From the NCBI GenBank assembly GCA_965249965.1, contig OZ252262.1, forward strand, positions 868,001 through 932,000: 64,000 nt of DNA, given 5' to 3'. The position numbers and the translations under genes were made by a program. The notes under the pieces are model-generated. The model saw nothing but the letters and a program-made list of their open reading frames with translations, was not told where the DNA came from and did no database searches. Below are positions 17,667-25,820 of the stretch, piece by piece (position 1 is the stretch's first letter; each line of letters starts with the position of its first letter). This DNA is from HXMU1420-13 sp965249965 (GTDB lineage: Bacteria > Bacteroidota > Rhodothermia > Balneolales > Balneolaceae).

Positions 17667-19871
17667 TTACAAACGAAAGGTGTGCACATATTTCACCAGA
17701 ATGGCTCGGTTCTCCGATAATGGTAAGTTTGGAGTTATCGAATTTGGATTATTATTAATCACCTCGTTATACACTAAAAAGAAATCATTGCCATCAACCG
17801 GATTGTACCGCAGCCTAAAATTTAGTGCGCTTATTTCTGCCAATGAATTAACCTGCGCGATGGAAGACATGCTCCATTTAACGTTGAAGGACACGGTGGT
17901 TTTGAGGCGTGCAAGATGAGATACAAAGGTTTCGCCCAGGTCTTTGAATTCAATATTTGAATACTGATATGACCCTGCAAATTGTACATATTTTGAGGCT
18001 ACAAATTCAGGCCCAAATGAAAAGCTCACCAAATTGCCACCGTAAAACTTTCCGGCCTGAGCGCTCATGTTTGCTAAAAGTAATCCAACCGGAGCTGTTG
18101 AATAGCTTATCACATATTCCGTGTTGATATATTCATCCTCTACAATTTCAATGTTGTCGGATAAATCAAACGCTTCGGGTACACGATCCAGTTCACGCTC
18201 GAATTCGAATTCAAGCGCATTGCCTCGATCCCAGCCCAGTGAAAGCCCAACCTCTATCTCATTTGTCTCTAGTTTATTGGTCGCGTTACTGGTAGAAAGA
18301 GATCCTTCGGTACCTATTTCAATAGTTCTTAAATTTCGCTCTTCGGCCAAAAACCAAATATATCCTACTTCAGCGCTGTATTGGCTAAAGTTGAATCTTC
18401 GCTCAAATCCCAACCCCGGATTGTATTCCTCCCCCACATTAGAGTAACTCATTGAATATCCAAAGCCTCTCGATTGCCGGTTTTCCCATCGAAGAAAAAT
18501 TCGAGATCGGTCAATAGCGTCAAGGTTTGCCGGGTCTTCACTGTCCTGGGATTGTGCTACATTTATTTGCAGATAATCCTCTCCAAAAACGTTGATGATG
18601 CCATCAAATCCGTAGGCATAGTTATCCTCACCCTCTGAGTTTATTCGCGAGGTAACCATGGCGCCAACATACGATCGTTGATTCAAGACATTTCTTCGTA
18701 ATCGAAGCACCCCAAAGTTTTCGGCCGCAATCGACCCTGTTTTTCTGGATTGTAAATTGATAAAGCCTACATCCCAATCACTTACTCTGCCCACAAGCCT
18801 GGCCCCGCCTAACATGGGCACCAATTCTCCATCATTTATCCCGATGCGACGCGAGTAAAACAAGTTGTTATTTCCATCGGCTTTAAAATCAAAAGTGCTG
18901 GCACGTTCCAGGAAAAAGCGTCTCTTTTCAGGAAAAAAGAGAGAAAATCGTGACAGATTTACGGCCTGATCGTCGGCTTCAACTTGTGCAAAATCGGTAT
19001 TGAGGGTAAAATCGGCATTTAAATTATCACTAAAGGCGTGTTGTACATCCAGCCCAATTTGAATGTCATTATCATTTATTTTTTCGGGATTATCATTGTC
19101 ATCATACTCATGATTGTGACCAATCCCACCTAATATGTATGGTGATGTGTACCACGGGCGTTTATTCTCAACATTTTCGAATTCGGTGGTTTGCATCATT
19201 GATGGTTTTGCAAAACTCCAAAAGCCCCAATCCGGTGGGATTTCGGGATACACCTGCATCTCTCTTTTTCTGGCGATATACCGATAGGCCCCAACACCCA
19301 TTTGAACTTTGCCATCCACATCCTGGAAACGAAGACTACTAAAAGGAATCCTCATTTCTGCTTGCCACCCATTTTCCATGCGAGATACTTCTGCATCCCA
19401 ATAGCTATTCCATGAAATGTTCCATGTATCGCCGCCTTGTGCATCGTTTTTTAAAGAAAAGTCGGCCCGGGCGCCGGTCGCTGTTACACTAAAAACCACC
19501 ACATTTTCATTATCATCGTAGGGATCCAAAACAAATGCTATGGCATCTGCCTGTTCACTAATGGAATCTCGCTGGTAAGAAATTTCCTGAATTTTATCCG
19601 GCTCGGAGTCATAACAAATGGCCCCTATATAAATGTATTCGTCGTCATAGAATATTTTGATCTGTGTTTCTTCCGTCAACTCTCCATAGTAAGATGGCCA
19701 GTGCATCGTTAAAGGCAGGGCACTCAAAGAATTCCAAACCGGTTCGTTTACCCGCCCATCGAGATTAATCTGAGCATCCATTTTATTTGCACTTTCAATG
19801 CTGGCTAATTCCTGTGCCTTGGCATTTACAGAAACTAAACAGACCAAGAATCCAACATAAATCGCTTTCAT
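17667..19871 (-). CDS. DUF5916/CBM9-like outer-membrane protein
   Basis: A 734-residue protein with a signal peptide (MKAIYVGFLVCLVSVNAKAQ). The start at 19871 gives this signal; an upstream start at 19952 would add 27 residues before it. Residues from about 25 to 220 form a carbohydrate-binding-family-9-like domain (INLDGRVNEPVWNSL, ADAIAFVLDPYDD, WQAEMRIPFSSLRF). The remainder is a DUF5916 beta-barrel with FFPEKRRFFLERASTFDF and many amphipathic strands, ending in KYVHTFRL. The family is common in Bacteroidota outer membranes without an assigned substrate. It precedes the M24 lipoprotein on the same strand by 51 bp. Confidence 0.85.
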   Translation of the reverse strand: MKAIYVGFLVCLVSVNAKAQELASIESANKMDAQINLDGRVNEPVWNSLSALPLTMHWPSYYGELTEETQIKIFYDDEYIYIGAICYDSEPDKIQEISYQRDSISEQADAIAFVLDPYDDNENVVVFSVTATGARADFSLKNDAQGGDTWNISWNSYWDAEVSRMENGWQAEMRIPFSSLRFQDVDGKVQMGVGAYRYIARKREMQVYPEIPPDWGFWSFAKPSMMQTTEFENVENKRPWYTSPYILGGIGHNHEYDDNDNPEKINDNDIQIGLDVQHAFSDNLNADFTLNTDFAQVEADDQAVNLSRFSLFFPEKRRFFLERASTFDFKADGNNNLFYSRRIGINDGELVPMLGGARLVGRVSDWDVGFINLQSRKTGSIAAENFGVLRLRRNVLNQRSYVGAMVTSRINSEGEDNYAYGFDGIINVFGEDYLQINVAQSQDSEDPANLDAIDRSRIFLRWENRQSRGFGYSMSYSNVGEEYNPGLGFERRFNFSQYSAEVGYIWFLAEERNLRTIEIGTEGSLSTSNATNKLETNEIEVGLSLGWDRGNALEFEFERELDRVPEAFDLSDNIEIVEDEYINTEYVISYSTAPVGLLLANMSAQAGKFYGGNLVSFSFGPEFVASKYVQFAGSYQYSNIEFKDLGETFVSHLARLKTTVSFNVKWSMSSIAQVNSLAEISALNFRLRYNPVDGNDFFLVYNEVINNNPNSITPNLPLSENRAILVKYVHTFRL

Positions 19872-19991
19872 TGACTCCCCGAAACTTCCGATTTTTAGAT
19901 ACAATGTATTCCAATCAGTGATTAAGTCAAAAATTCGAGGATTCGTTTTCATGTTATTCAGTTTTTCAAAGATTCTGTGTACACTAACTGT

Positions 19992-20498
19992 ATGAAGCCC
20001 ATCACGTTCAAATCATATTTAGAGGCGCCAAACAAAGTTGGTTATAGCCACATAACAGTTCCAAAGGAGATTGTAGCTCTTGTTGGTGGCTTCGGTACCC
20101 GCTTGCTATGCTCGATTAATGGAAACGAACAGATTCACTCTGGGTTGATGGGTAAAGGTGACGGACGGGGAATGCTCATCATCAACAAAAAGCTGCAAAA
20201 GAAATGGGGAATCACCTTCGAGGATGAGGTTACTGCTACTATTGAGTTAGACACCTCGAAATATGGAATGAAAATGCCCGAAGAGCTTGAGGCTCTGCTG
20301 GAGCAAGATAAAGTTGGATTGGAGAAATTCGAACATATTACCCCCGGTCAGCAGCGATTTATTATCAATTATGTGGATAGCGTTAAGTCGGTACAAAAGC
20401 GAATTGATCGGGCGATTATGATGATTGAAAATCTTAAAACAATGAAACCCGGTAAGTTTGACCATCGCCATATTCTAGGAATGGAACCAGAGGAGTAA
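19992..20498 (+). CDS. DUF1905 / YdeI-OmpD-associated domain protein
   Basis: A 168-residue protein. The N-terminal 90 residues match DUF1905 (HITVPKEIVALVGGFGTRL, LMGKGDGRGMLIINKKLQKK). The C-terminal part matches the bacteriocin-protection YdeI/OmpD-associated family (ITPGQQRFIINYVDSVKS, then RIDRAIMMIENL). ATG 19992 is preferred over a GTG 15 bp upstream because the domain starts directly after it. It is divergent from the DUF5916 gene and convergent to the M14 peptidase gene, with a terminator between. No enzymatic role is known. Confidence 0.82.
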   Translation: MKPITFKSYLEAPNKVGYSHITVPKEIVALVGGFGTRLLCSINGNEQIHSGLMGKGDGRGMLIINKKLQKKWGITFEDEVTATIELDTSKYGMKMPEELEALLEQDKVGLEKFEHITPGQQRFIINYVDSVKSVQKRIDRAIMMIENLKTMKPGKFDHRHILGMEPEE

Positions 20499-20500
20499 AT

Positions 20501-20538
20501 AAAAAAGCCCCACACATAAATTTTGTTCGGGGCTTTTT
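20501..20538. terminator. Bidirectional intrinsic terminator
   Basis: Arms AAAAAAGCCCC and GGGGCTTTTT enclose a 17-nt loop. A-rich and T-rich flanks make it usable on both strands. It lies between the convergent DUF1905 and M14 peptidase genes. Confidence 0.85.
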
Positions 20539-20587
20539 CAGGATCGGCCTCAACTTGTTCAGCCACCTTCCAGTTTCATGTTATTTA

Positions 20588-23170
20588 TTAGTTTCCAGAA
20601 TTTCCTCGAATATTAGGCCCAAAGAAAATGGCATTGGCAAATAGCTTATTGGTTCCATACCAGAACGCGCGGAAGTTTGGGTTATCCGTCATTGCAATAA
20701 CTTTTCCGCCGCCGAATCTGCTAACCACAATTGCGGCTGTTCCAGCCAATGTTTCTTCATTTTCATCCGAAATATACCCACTTGCCAGCGGGTCATCGGT
20801 ATAGTATAGCGGTGTTGAATATGGATTTTCACCTTTTTCGACAAAAATGGTGCTGTTTCGGAATACCGTGATGTCTTCATCATTGTACCCATAGCCCAGT
20901 GGATGTGTCAGATCTAGTTTCGCATTGAAAATTGATCCCCCAATAACCTGAGCTCCTCGATCTGCACCTTGCTTAACATACGGCCGCGTTTCTGTTTCCT
21001 CAGAATCATCCTCATCGCCATTTACAAATTCGATGTCTGCCAATTCTTGTCTGCTTGCCCATTGAACACCTTGCTTCATAGCAACTAAAACGCCGCCTTC
21101 GCTAACCCAATCTTTTATAGCATCCACTGTTCGGCTGGAAAGGTCGTTATAGTTATAACCCGTCATAATTAACACGGTATACCGATCAAGATCGGCGCCA
21201 CTAACATCGCCCTTATCCAGTATGGTAAGTGGCATATGGTATCGCTGATCCATAAGGTGCCACATCTCGCCAATTTCGTACGAGTTAGTTCCATCCCCGC
21301 CAATTACAGCCACGCTTGGTTTTGTAATATTCGAAAAGTTATTCGATCCCAAATCAATTCCGCGAGTAGACAACCCGGTATTTAACGCATACACGTTGAT
21401 GTTGTCTTCTTCGGCTATTTCAGCAATGATGTTGTGGATTTCCATCTCGTCATCCTGAATTCCCATTGGAATTAAAATGGTGCCATAATCGAAATTACGT
21501 TCACCCATATTTGTAACTCCTGAAAACTGCAGTTTTGCCACTTTTGCTTTTCCACCTGCTTCTAAAATTCGATACAAAGCTCTTGGGGCATAATACTCAT
21601 CCCATTCAAAGGCATACGCATATCGGCTTCTTCCACCAATTACTTCACCCGTTGAATTCATGGTTCCATCAAATTGCTCTCCCAATATGTCGTCATTGAA
21701 CGCTCGATTATTTAGTTCTGCGAATGGGAGATTAAATGCATAGGGCATTGTCCACGCAGAGACATCATAAAATAAACTATCGGTGAAGGTGTTTCTTCGC
21801 TCGAATAAAGCAGTTATGAGTTTGTATTGCGGCTGATCCGTTGGGACCACATAGGCACTTCCAGCCTGAAATTGTTCGCCATTTGCAGTAATCGATTCTG
21901 CCAGCTCATAGATTTCTATATTGTGCCGGTTAATCATCTCTGCTAAATGAAAGGTTCTGGCCTGGTCGGCAGTCTCGCCAAAAACATACGCTTTAATGGT
22001 TGAGCGGGAAGCTTCTCGAACAGCTTCTTTATAGAATAATCGGTAGTGTTCTAATAGCTCCACCCGTAAACCAACCGCCGCTTTTAAAGTAGATTGTGTT
22101 GCGGTGAACTGGTTCAAAATAGTAAATGGAAATTTCAAAACGCCATGAATAGTTTCCTGCGCATGCCCGCGTGAACTGGCTTGTTCAAACAAAATGCCGA
22201 TGCTTCCCTGAACATCCGGATAGGTTGACCCTTTTCCATAATAATAGTCATCAAAACTTTCTTTGGTGTAGTACAGCGATTGAATTTTGTCTAATTCTTC
22301 AGCGTGATATTCTGCAATACTTCCAGTTAGTGCCTGATTTCTTTCGGGCGTAAGTGGATGAGTCCTGCTTGGAATTCCCGGCTGAAAGAAAAAGGTAGAA
22401 TTTGAACCCATCTCGTGATGGTCGGTTAAAATATTTGGCTTCCACTCCTGAAATCTTGCAACTCGTGCTTCACTTTCAGGATGTTGAACCAACATCCAGT
22501 CACGGTTCAAATCAAACCAATAATGATTTGTTCGCCCACGTGGCCAAACTTCGTTGTACTCGCGGCTATCAGGGTCGGTAACTAAGGTATTTAAACTCTT
22601 GTGCATATTTGCCCAATGAGCAAACCGGGCAAGACCATCCGGATTTATGCTTGGGTCAACCAGAACAACGGCGTTATCCAGTAAATCTTCAATTTCTTCA
22701 CCTTCAGCGGCCGCAAGATGATATGCTGTTAACAAAGATGAATTGGCCCCACTAGGCTCATTTCCATGTACACTGTAGCTTAGCTGAACTACAATGGGCA
22801 TGTTATTTACATCCATGTCATCAGATCGATCGGGGTCACCTAATGCAAGATGGTTTTGTCTAATCTCTTCGAGGCGTGCGTGATTCTCAGGGGAGGTAAA
22901 CACCAACGATAAAAGGGGACGGTTTTCATAGGTTCGACCAGTTTCCATAATGGTAACACGATCGGAGGCTTCAGCAACTGCATACATATACGTTACTAGT
23001 TGATCATGGCGGATATGCCACTCTCCAACTTCCTGATTAAGAACTTCCATTGGTGTAGGAATATCAGCGTTATATTCCACGCCGTCTGGCAGATAATAAT
23101 CCAACGTTACTTGAGCTTGAACATTGATGAATAGAAAAAGAGCAATTATAAATGTGAGGGTCGATTTCAT
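20588..23170 (-). CDS. M14 zinc carboxypeptidase with C-terminal GATase-like domain
   Basis: An 860-residue exported metallopeptidase. The signal peptide MKSTLTFIIALFLFINVQAQ favours the start at 23170 over one 11 residues upstream. The M14 zinc site is visible: His and Glu in SVHGNEPSG near residue 135 and the third His in LTDHHEMGSN. The general-base Glu is in GILFEQASSRGH. The C-terminal third (SVAVIGGDGTNSYEI, VLIMTGYNYND, IKDWVSEGGVLVAMKQG) resembles a glutamine-amidotransferase-like fold found in this subfamily. It should cleave peptides in the periplasm or outside the cell. It is divergent from the pilin-like gene. Confidence 0.88.
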   Translation of the reverse strand: MKSTLTFIIALFLFINVQAQVTLDYYLPDGVEYNADIPTPMEVLNQEVGEWHIRHDQLVTYMYAVAEASDRVTIMETGRTYENRPLLSLVFTSPENHARLEEIRQNHLALGDPDRSDDMDVNNMPIVVQLSYSVHGNEPSGANSSLLTAYHLAAAEGEEIEDLLDNAVVLVDPSINPDGLARFAHWANMHKSLNTLVTDPDSREYNEVWPRGRTNHYWFDLNRDWMLVQHPESEARVARFQEWKPNILTDHHEMGSNSTFFFQPGIPSRTHPLTPERNQALTGSIAEYHAEELDKIQSLYYTKESFDDYYYGKGSTYPDVQGSIGILFEQASSRGHAQETIHGVLKFPFTILNQFTATQSTLKAAVGLRVELLEHYRLFYKEAVREASRSTIKAYVFGETADQARTFHLAEMINRHNIEIYELAESITANGEQFQAGSAYVVPTDQPQYKLITALFERRNTFTDSLFYDVSAWTMPYAFNLPFAELNNRAFNDDILGEQFDGTMNSTGEVIGGRSRYAYAFEWDEYYAPRALYRILEAGGKAKVAKLQFSGVTNMGERNFDYGTILIPMGIQDDEMEIHNIIAEIAEEDNINVYALNTGLSTRGIDLGSNNFSNITKPSVAVIGGDGTNSYEIGEMWHLMDQRYHMPLTILDKGDVSGADLDRYTVLIMTGYNYNDLSSRTVDAIKDWVSEGGVLVAMKQGVQWASRQELADIEFVNGDEDDSEETETRPYVKQGADRGAQVIGGSIFNAKLDLTHPLGYGYNDEDITVFRNSTIFVEKGENPYSTPLYYTDDPLASGYISDENEETLAGTAAIVVSRFGGGKVIAMTDNPNFRAFWYGTNKLFANAIFFGPNIRGNSGN

Positions 23171-23286
23171 AGCAGGTGTTTTGATTAATCCCTTATTAAG
23201 CATGTTAGTGTACCGTTAGCAATTGAAAAATGCTGAAAAAAGCACTCGAGTAAAACCGCCCACAACTTCAATGATATCAATTAAAA

Positions 23287-23310
23287 ATTGTTAACGGTCT
23301 TGTGAACAAT
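23287..23310. promoter_or_regulatory. Imperfect inverted repeat in divergent promoter region
   Basis: Arms ATTGTTAAC and GTGAACAAT match in 8 of 9 pairs around a 6-nt centre. The repeat lies between the divergent M14 peptidase and pilin-like genes, 43 bp before the latter. It could be an operator; no regulator is known for it. Confidence 0.3.
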
Positions 23311-23353
23311 AGATTACTATCATAACTACAAATAGTAATAAACATAAATTCTA

Positions 23354-23761
23354 ATGGGACAACAACAATTACTTCTTGTAATCCTGGTTACGATTATTGT
23401 TGGAATTGCTACGACTGTGGCTATTACAACATTTAGTTCCGGTGCAGACGCTTCAAATGTTGATGCCGTTCGGCAAGATATGCTATCTATTGGGTCCACT
23501 TCTCAGGGGTTTTTAAGAAAACCCGCTGCATTTGGTGGGGGCGGAAACGACTTTACAAATATGTCTTTTATTGATATTCCTTTTGCAACCGATTCAATAA
23601 GCTCAGACGGTATGACGGCCTACAATAAAAATGGCACTTATACCCTAGAGTTCCTTTCAACAACATCGATTTGCTTAACTGCTACACCGGCCAGCGATGA
23701 AAGCAATGAACTGCATGTTGATATCTATCAGTCTGACATGGAGTGGTTTGATCTGGATTAA
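23354..23761 (+). CDS. Small pilin-like membrane protein
   Basis: A 135-residue protein opening with MGQQQLLLVILVTIIVGIATTVAITTF, a very short basic-free leader followed at once by a hydrophobic helix, and then a polar, glycine- and serine-rich domain with one Cys. This is the layout of minimal type IV pilins processed after Gly2, although the usual Glu at position +5 is absent. Similar GQQQLLL starts are remembered from Balneolota and Ignavibacteria, but this was not searched. No pilus assembly genes are nearby. It ends 21 bp before a terminator, so it is transcribed alone. The function is not established. Confidence 0.6.
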   Translation: MGQQQLLLVILVTIIVGIATTVAITTFSSGADASNVDAVRQDMLSIGSTSQGFLRKPAAFGGGGNDFTNMSFIDIPFATDSISSDGMTAYNKNGTYTLEFLSTTSICLTATPASDESNELHVDIYQSDMEWFDLD

Positions 23762-23781
23762 CTTCAAGTGATCACTTTTAT

Positions 23782-23809
23782 AAAAAGCTTCCCATCGGAG
23801 GCTTTTTTT
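23782..23809 (+). terminator. Intrinsic terminator after pilin-like gene
   Basis: Arms AAAAAGCTTCC and GGAGGCTTTTTTT around a CATC loop, with one G-T pair and a T-run at the end. Confidence 0.85.
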
Positions 23810-23880
23810 GTATTTGCCACCTTCCTCTGTTATTGATTGCCTTAAAAAATTGTACCATCTTCGCTTGAATCAATTTCTAT

Positions 23881-25146
23881 ATGGGTAAGAATCAGTCTAA
23901 AACTAAATCAACACTAAAATATGCCTTCGGCCCAGGCTTGATCCTGGCTGCAGCTGCCATTGGTGTTTCCCATCTTGTTCAATCTACCAGAGCGGGGGCA
24001 GAATTTGGTTTTACTCTTATTTGGGCTGTTGCTCTGGCCAATATTTCTAAGTATCCATTTCTGGAGTTCGGGCCCCGGTACACCATCACAATGGGTGAAA
24101 GTATTATTGATGGATACCAAAAATTAGGGAAATGGGCACTTTGGACATTCACGGGTTTCACCATGCTCACCATGTGTGTAGTTCAGGCAGCCGTAACTAT
24201 TGTAACCGCAAGTTTAGCTGCTGAGTTAACCGGAATTACCCTATCACCCCTGATTTGGTCAGCCATTATTCTCACTATCTGCATTTTGATATTGGAAGGA
24301 GGTCAATACTCAGCACTCGATAAAGCCATAAAGATCATCATTGTTGTTCTTTCGATCTCCACATTGATTGCCGTAATTGTAGCTTTTGCGAATACAGGCT
24401 CAGCCCCCCGGCCTGAAGCGCCAACCATATGGACTGTCGGCGGTGTTTCTTTTTTAATCGCATTAATGGGATGGATGCCCATATTAATTGATGCCTCCGC
24501 CTGGCATTCGCTATGGATTTTGGAACGCATCAAACAAACAAAAGTAACACCTACACTCAAAGAATCACTCACGGATTTTAACGTTGGCTTTATTGGTGCC
24601 GCATTTATGGCATTAGGGTTTTTAAGCCTTGGTGCGCTTATACTTTTTGGAACCGGCGAAGATTTTGCAATAAGTGGCTCTCAATTTGCAACAAAACTCA
24701 TCAGTTTATATACAGATACCCTTGGCGATTGGGCCTATGTAATTATCGTGATCTGTGCTTTTACTGCCATGTTTAGTACCACATTAACGGTTACTGATGC
24801 GTATCCACGAACAATCTCGTACATCTTAAATCTAAATTACCCCAAAGATTCCAAACCTACTTTTACTAAAAGCTATCGTGGAACTTTAATCATTATTTCG
24901 GCTATTTCTGTATTGGTTCTTTATCTGGCGGGAAGTCAGTTTATATTTATGGTAGATTTGGCTACAACCATGTCATTTTTATCCGGTCCGGTATTCGCTT
25001 ATATCAATTATAAGCTTATTTTTTCTGATCACTTTCCAGAAGATCAAAAACCTGCAACCTGGTTGAAATTATTAAGCTGGTTTGGCATGTTATTTATCAC
25101 AGGTTTTGCGTTAGTCTTCCTGTATTGGAAGTTTTTCGTGACATAA
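23881..25146 (+). CDS. Nramp-related membrane transporter lacking canonical metal motifs
   Basis: A 421-residue protein with about 11 predicted membrane helices and the overall Nramp pattern (FGPGLILAAAAIG at helix 1; GGVSFLIALMGWMP at helix 6). Canonical Nramp transporters bind metal with DPGN in helix 1 and MPH in helix 6. Here the aligned positions read GVSH and MPI, so the Asp and the helix-6 His are missing. The substrate may therefore be a non-transition metal such as Mg2+, or not a metal at all. It is the first gene of an apparent four-gene operon with hemolysin III, a peptidase/propeller protein and DUF2911. Confidence 0.82.
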   Translation: MGKNQSKTKSTLKYAFGPGLILAAAAIGVSHLVQSTRAGAEFGFTLIWAVALANISKYPFLEFGPRYTITMGESIIDGYQKLGKWALWTFTGFTMLTMCVVQAAVTIVTASLAAELTGITLSPLIWSAIILTICILILEGGQYSALDKAIKIIIVVLSISTLIAVIVAFANTGSAPRPEAPTIWTVGGVSFLIALMGWMPILIDASAWHSLWILERIKQTKVTPTLKESLTDFNVGFIGAAFMALGFLSLGALILFGTGEDFAISGSQFATKLISLYTDTLGDWAYVIIVICAFTAMFSTTLTVTDAYPRTISYILNLNYPKDSKPTFTKSYRGTLIIISAISVLVLYLAGSQFIFMVDLATTMSFLSGPVFAYINYKLIFSDHFPEDQKPATWLKLLSWFGMLFITGFALVFLYWKFFVT

Positions 25147-25163
25147 AAAACAAATTAATCGAA

Positions 25164-25820
25164 GTGAAAAAATACCTGTTTCCTATAAGAGAGCCCTTTA
25201 ATGCCTATTCGCATCTCGTTGGTGCGTTAGTTGCCATTGCCGGCACTATATTATTAATGTTCGATGCCAGTATCGATCCGGCATCATATAAACTTGCCTT
25301 TATTATTTACGGCATTACCGTTTTTTTGATGTTCGGTTCTTCCGCACTTTATCATACCGTTCAGGTTTCGCCTAAAACTGAAGAGCTATTCCGCAAGATT
25401 GATCATATCGCCATATATATTGTTATTGCTGGCTCTTATACGCCTATATGTGCCATTGCACTAGATGGAGAATGGCGACTAGGGATGTTACTTGGTATTT
25501 GGTTATTTGCTGTTGTTGGTATGCTTAAAAAAATATTGTGGATAAACGCTCCGCGCTGGTTTTCAACGGGTCTTTATCTTTTAATGGGCTGGGTAGCCGT
25601 AATCATCTTCCCACAAATATGGTCGGTCCTTCCTAAGGGTTTTTCTTATTGGATTATTTTAGGTGGGCTTTTCTATTCGATCGGTGCAGTGATTTATGCC
25701 TTCCAAAAACCTAATCCGGCGCCAAAATGGTTTGGTTATCATGGTATTTGGCATCTCTTTGTGTTAGGTGGGGCTTTCTCTCACTTCTGGGCAATATATT
25801 ATTACTTACCAGGGTTTTAA
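25164..25820 (+). CDS. Hemolysin III / TrhA family membrane protein
   Basis: A 218-residue seven-helix protein of the PAQR-related hemolysin III family. Conserved features are NAYSHLVGA near the start, SALYHTV, KIDHIAIYIVIAGSYTP and, near the end, GIWHLFVLGGAFSHF, which supply the Ser-His-Asp-His-His site thought to bind zinc. The start is uncertain: GTG 25164 begins 18 bp after the transporter stop and fits the usual N-terminus, while TTG 25125 would overlap the transporter gene by 22 bp. Members have been linked to membrane-energetics homeostasis; haemolysis by itself is not implied. Confidence 0.85.
   Translation: MKKYLFPIREPFNAYSHLVGALVAIAGTILLMFDASIDPASYKLAFIIYGITVFLMFGSSALYHTVQVSPKTEELFRKIDHIAIYIVIAGSYTPICAIALDGEWRLGMLLGIWLFAVVGMLKKILWINAPRWFSTGLYLLMGWVAVIIFPQIWSVLPKGFSYWIILGGLFYSIGAVIYAFQKPNPAPKWFGYHGIWHLFVLGGAFSHFWAIYYYLPGF

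Noticed and set aside
25727..25819. Upstream extension of the peptidase/propeller gene
   Set aside because: It would lie almost wholly within the hemolysin III gene and spoil the signal peptide; the TAATG start fits better.
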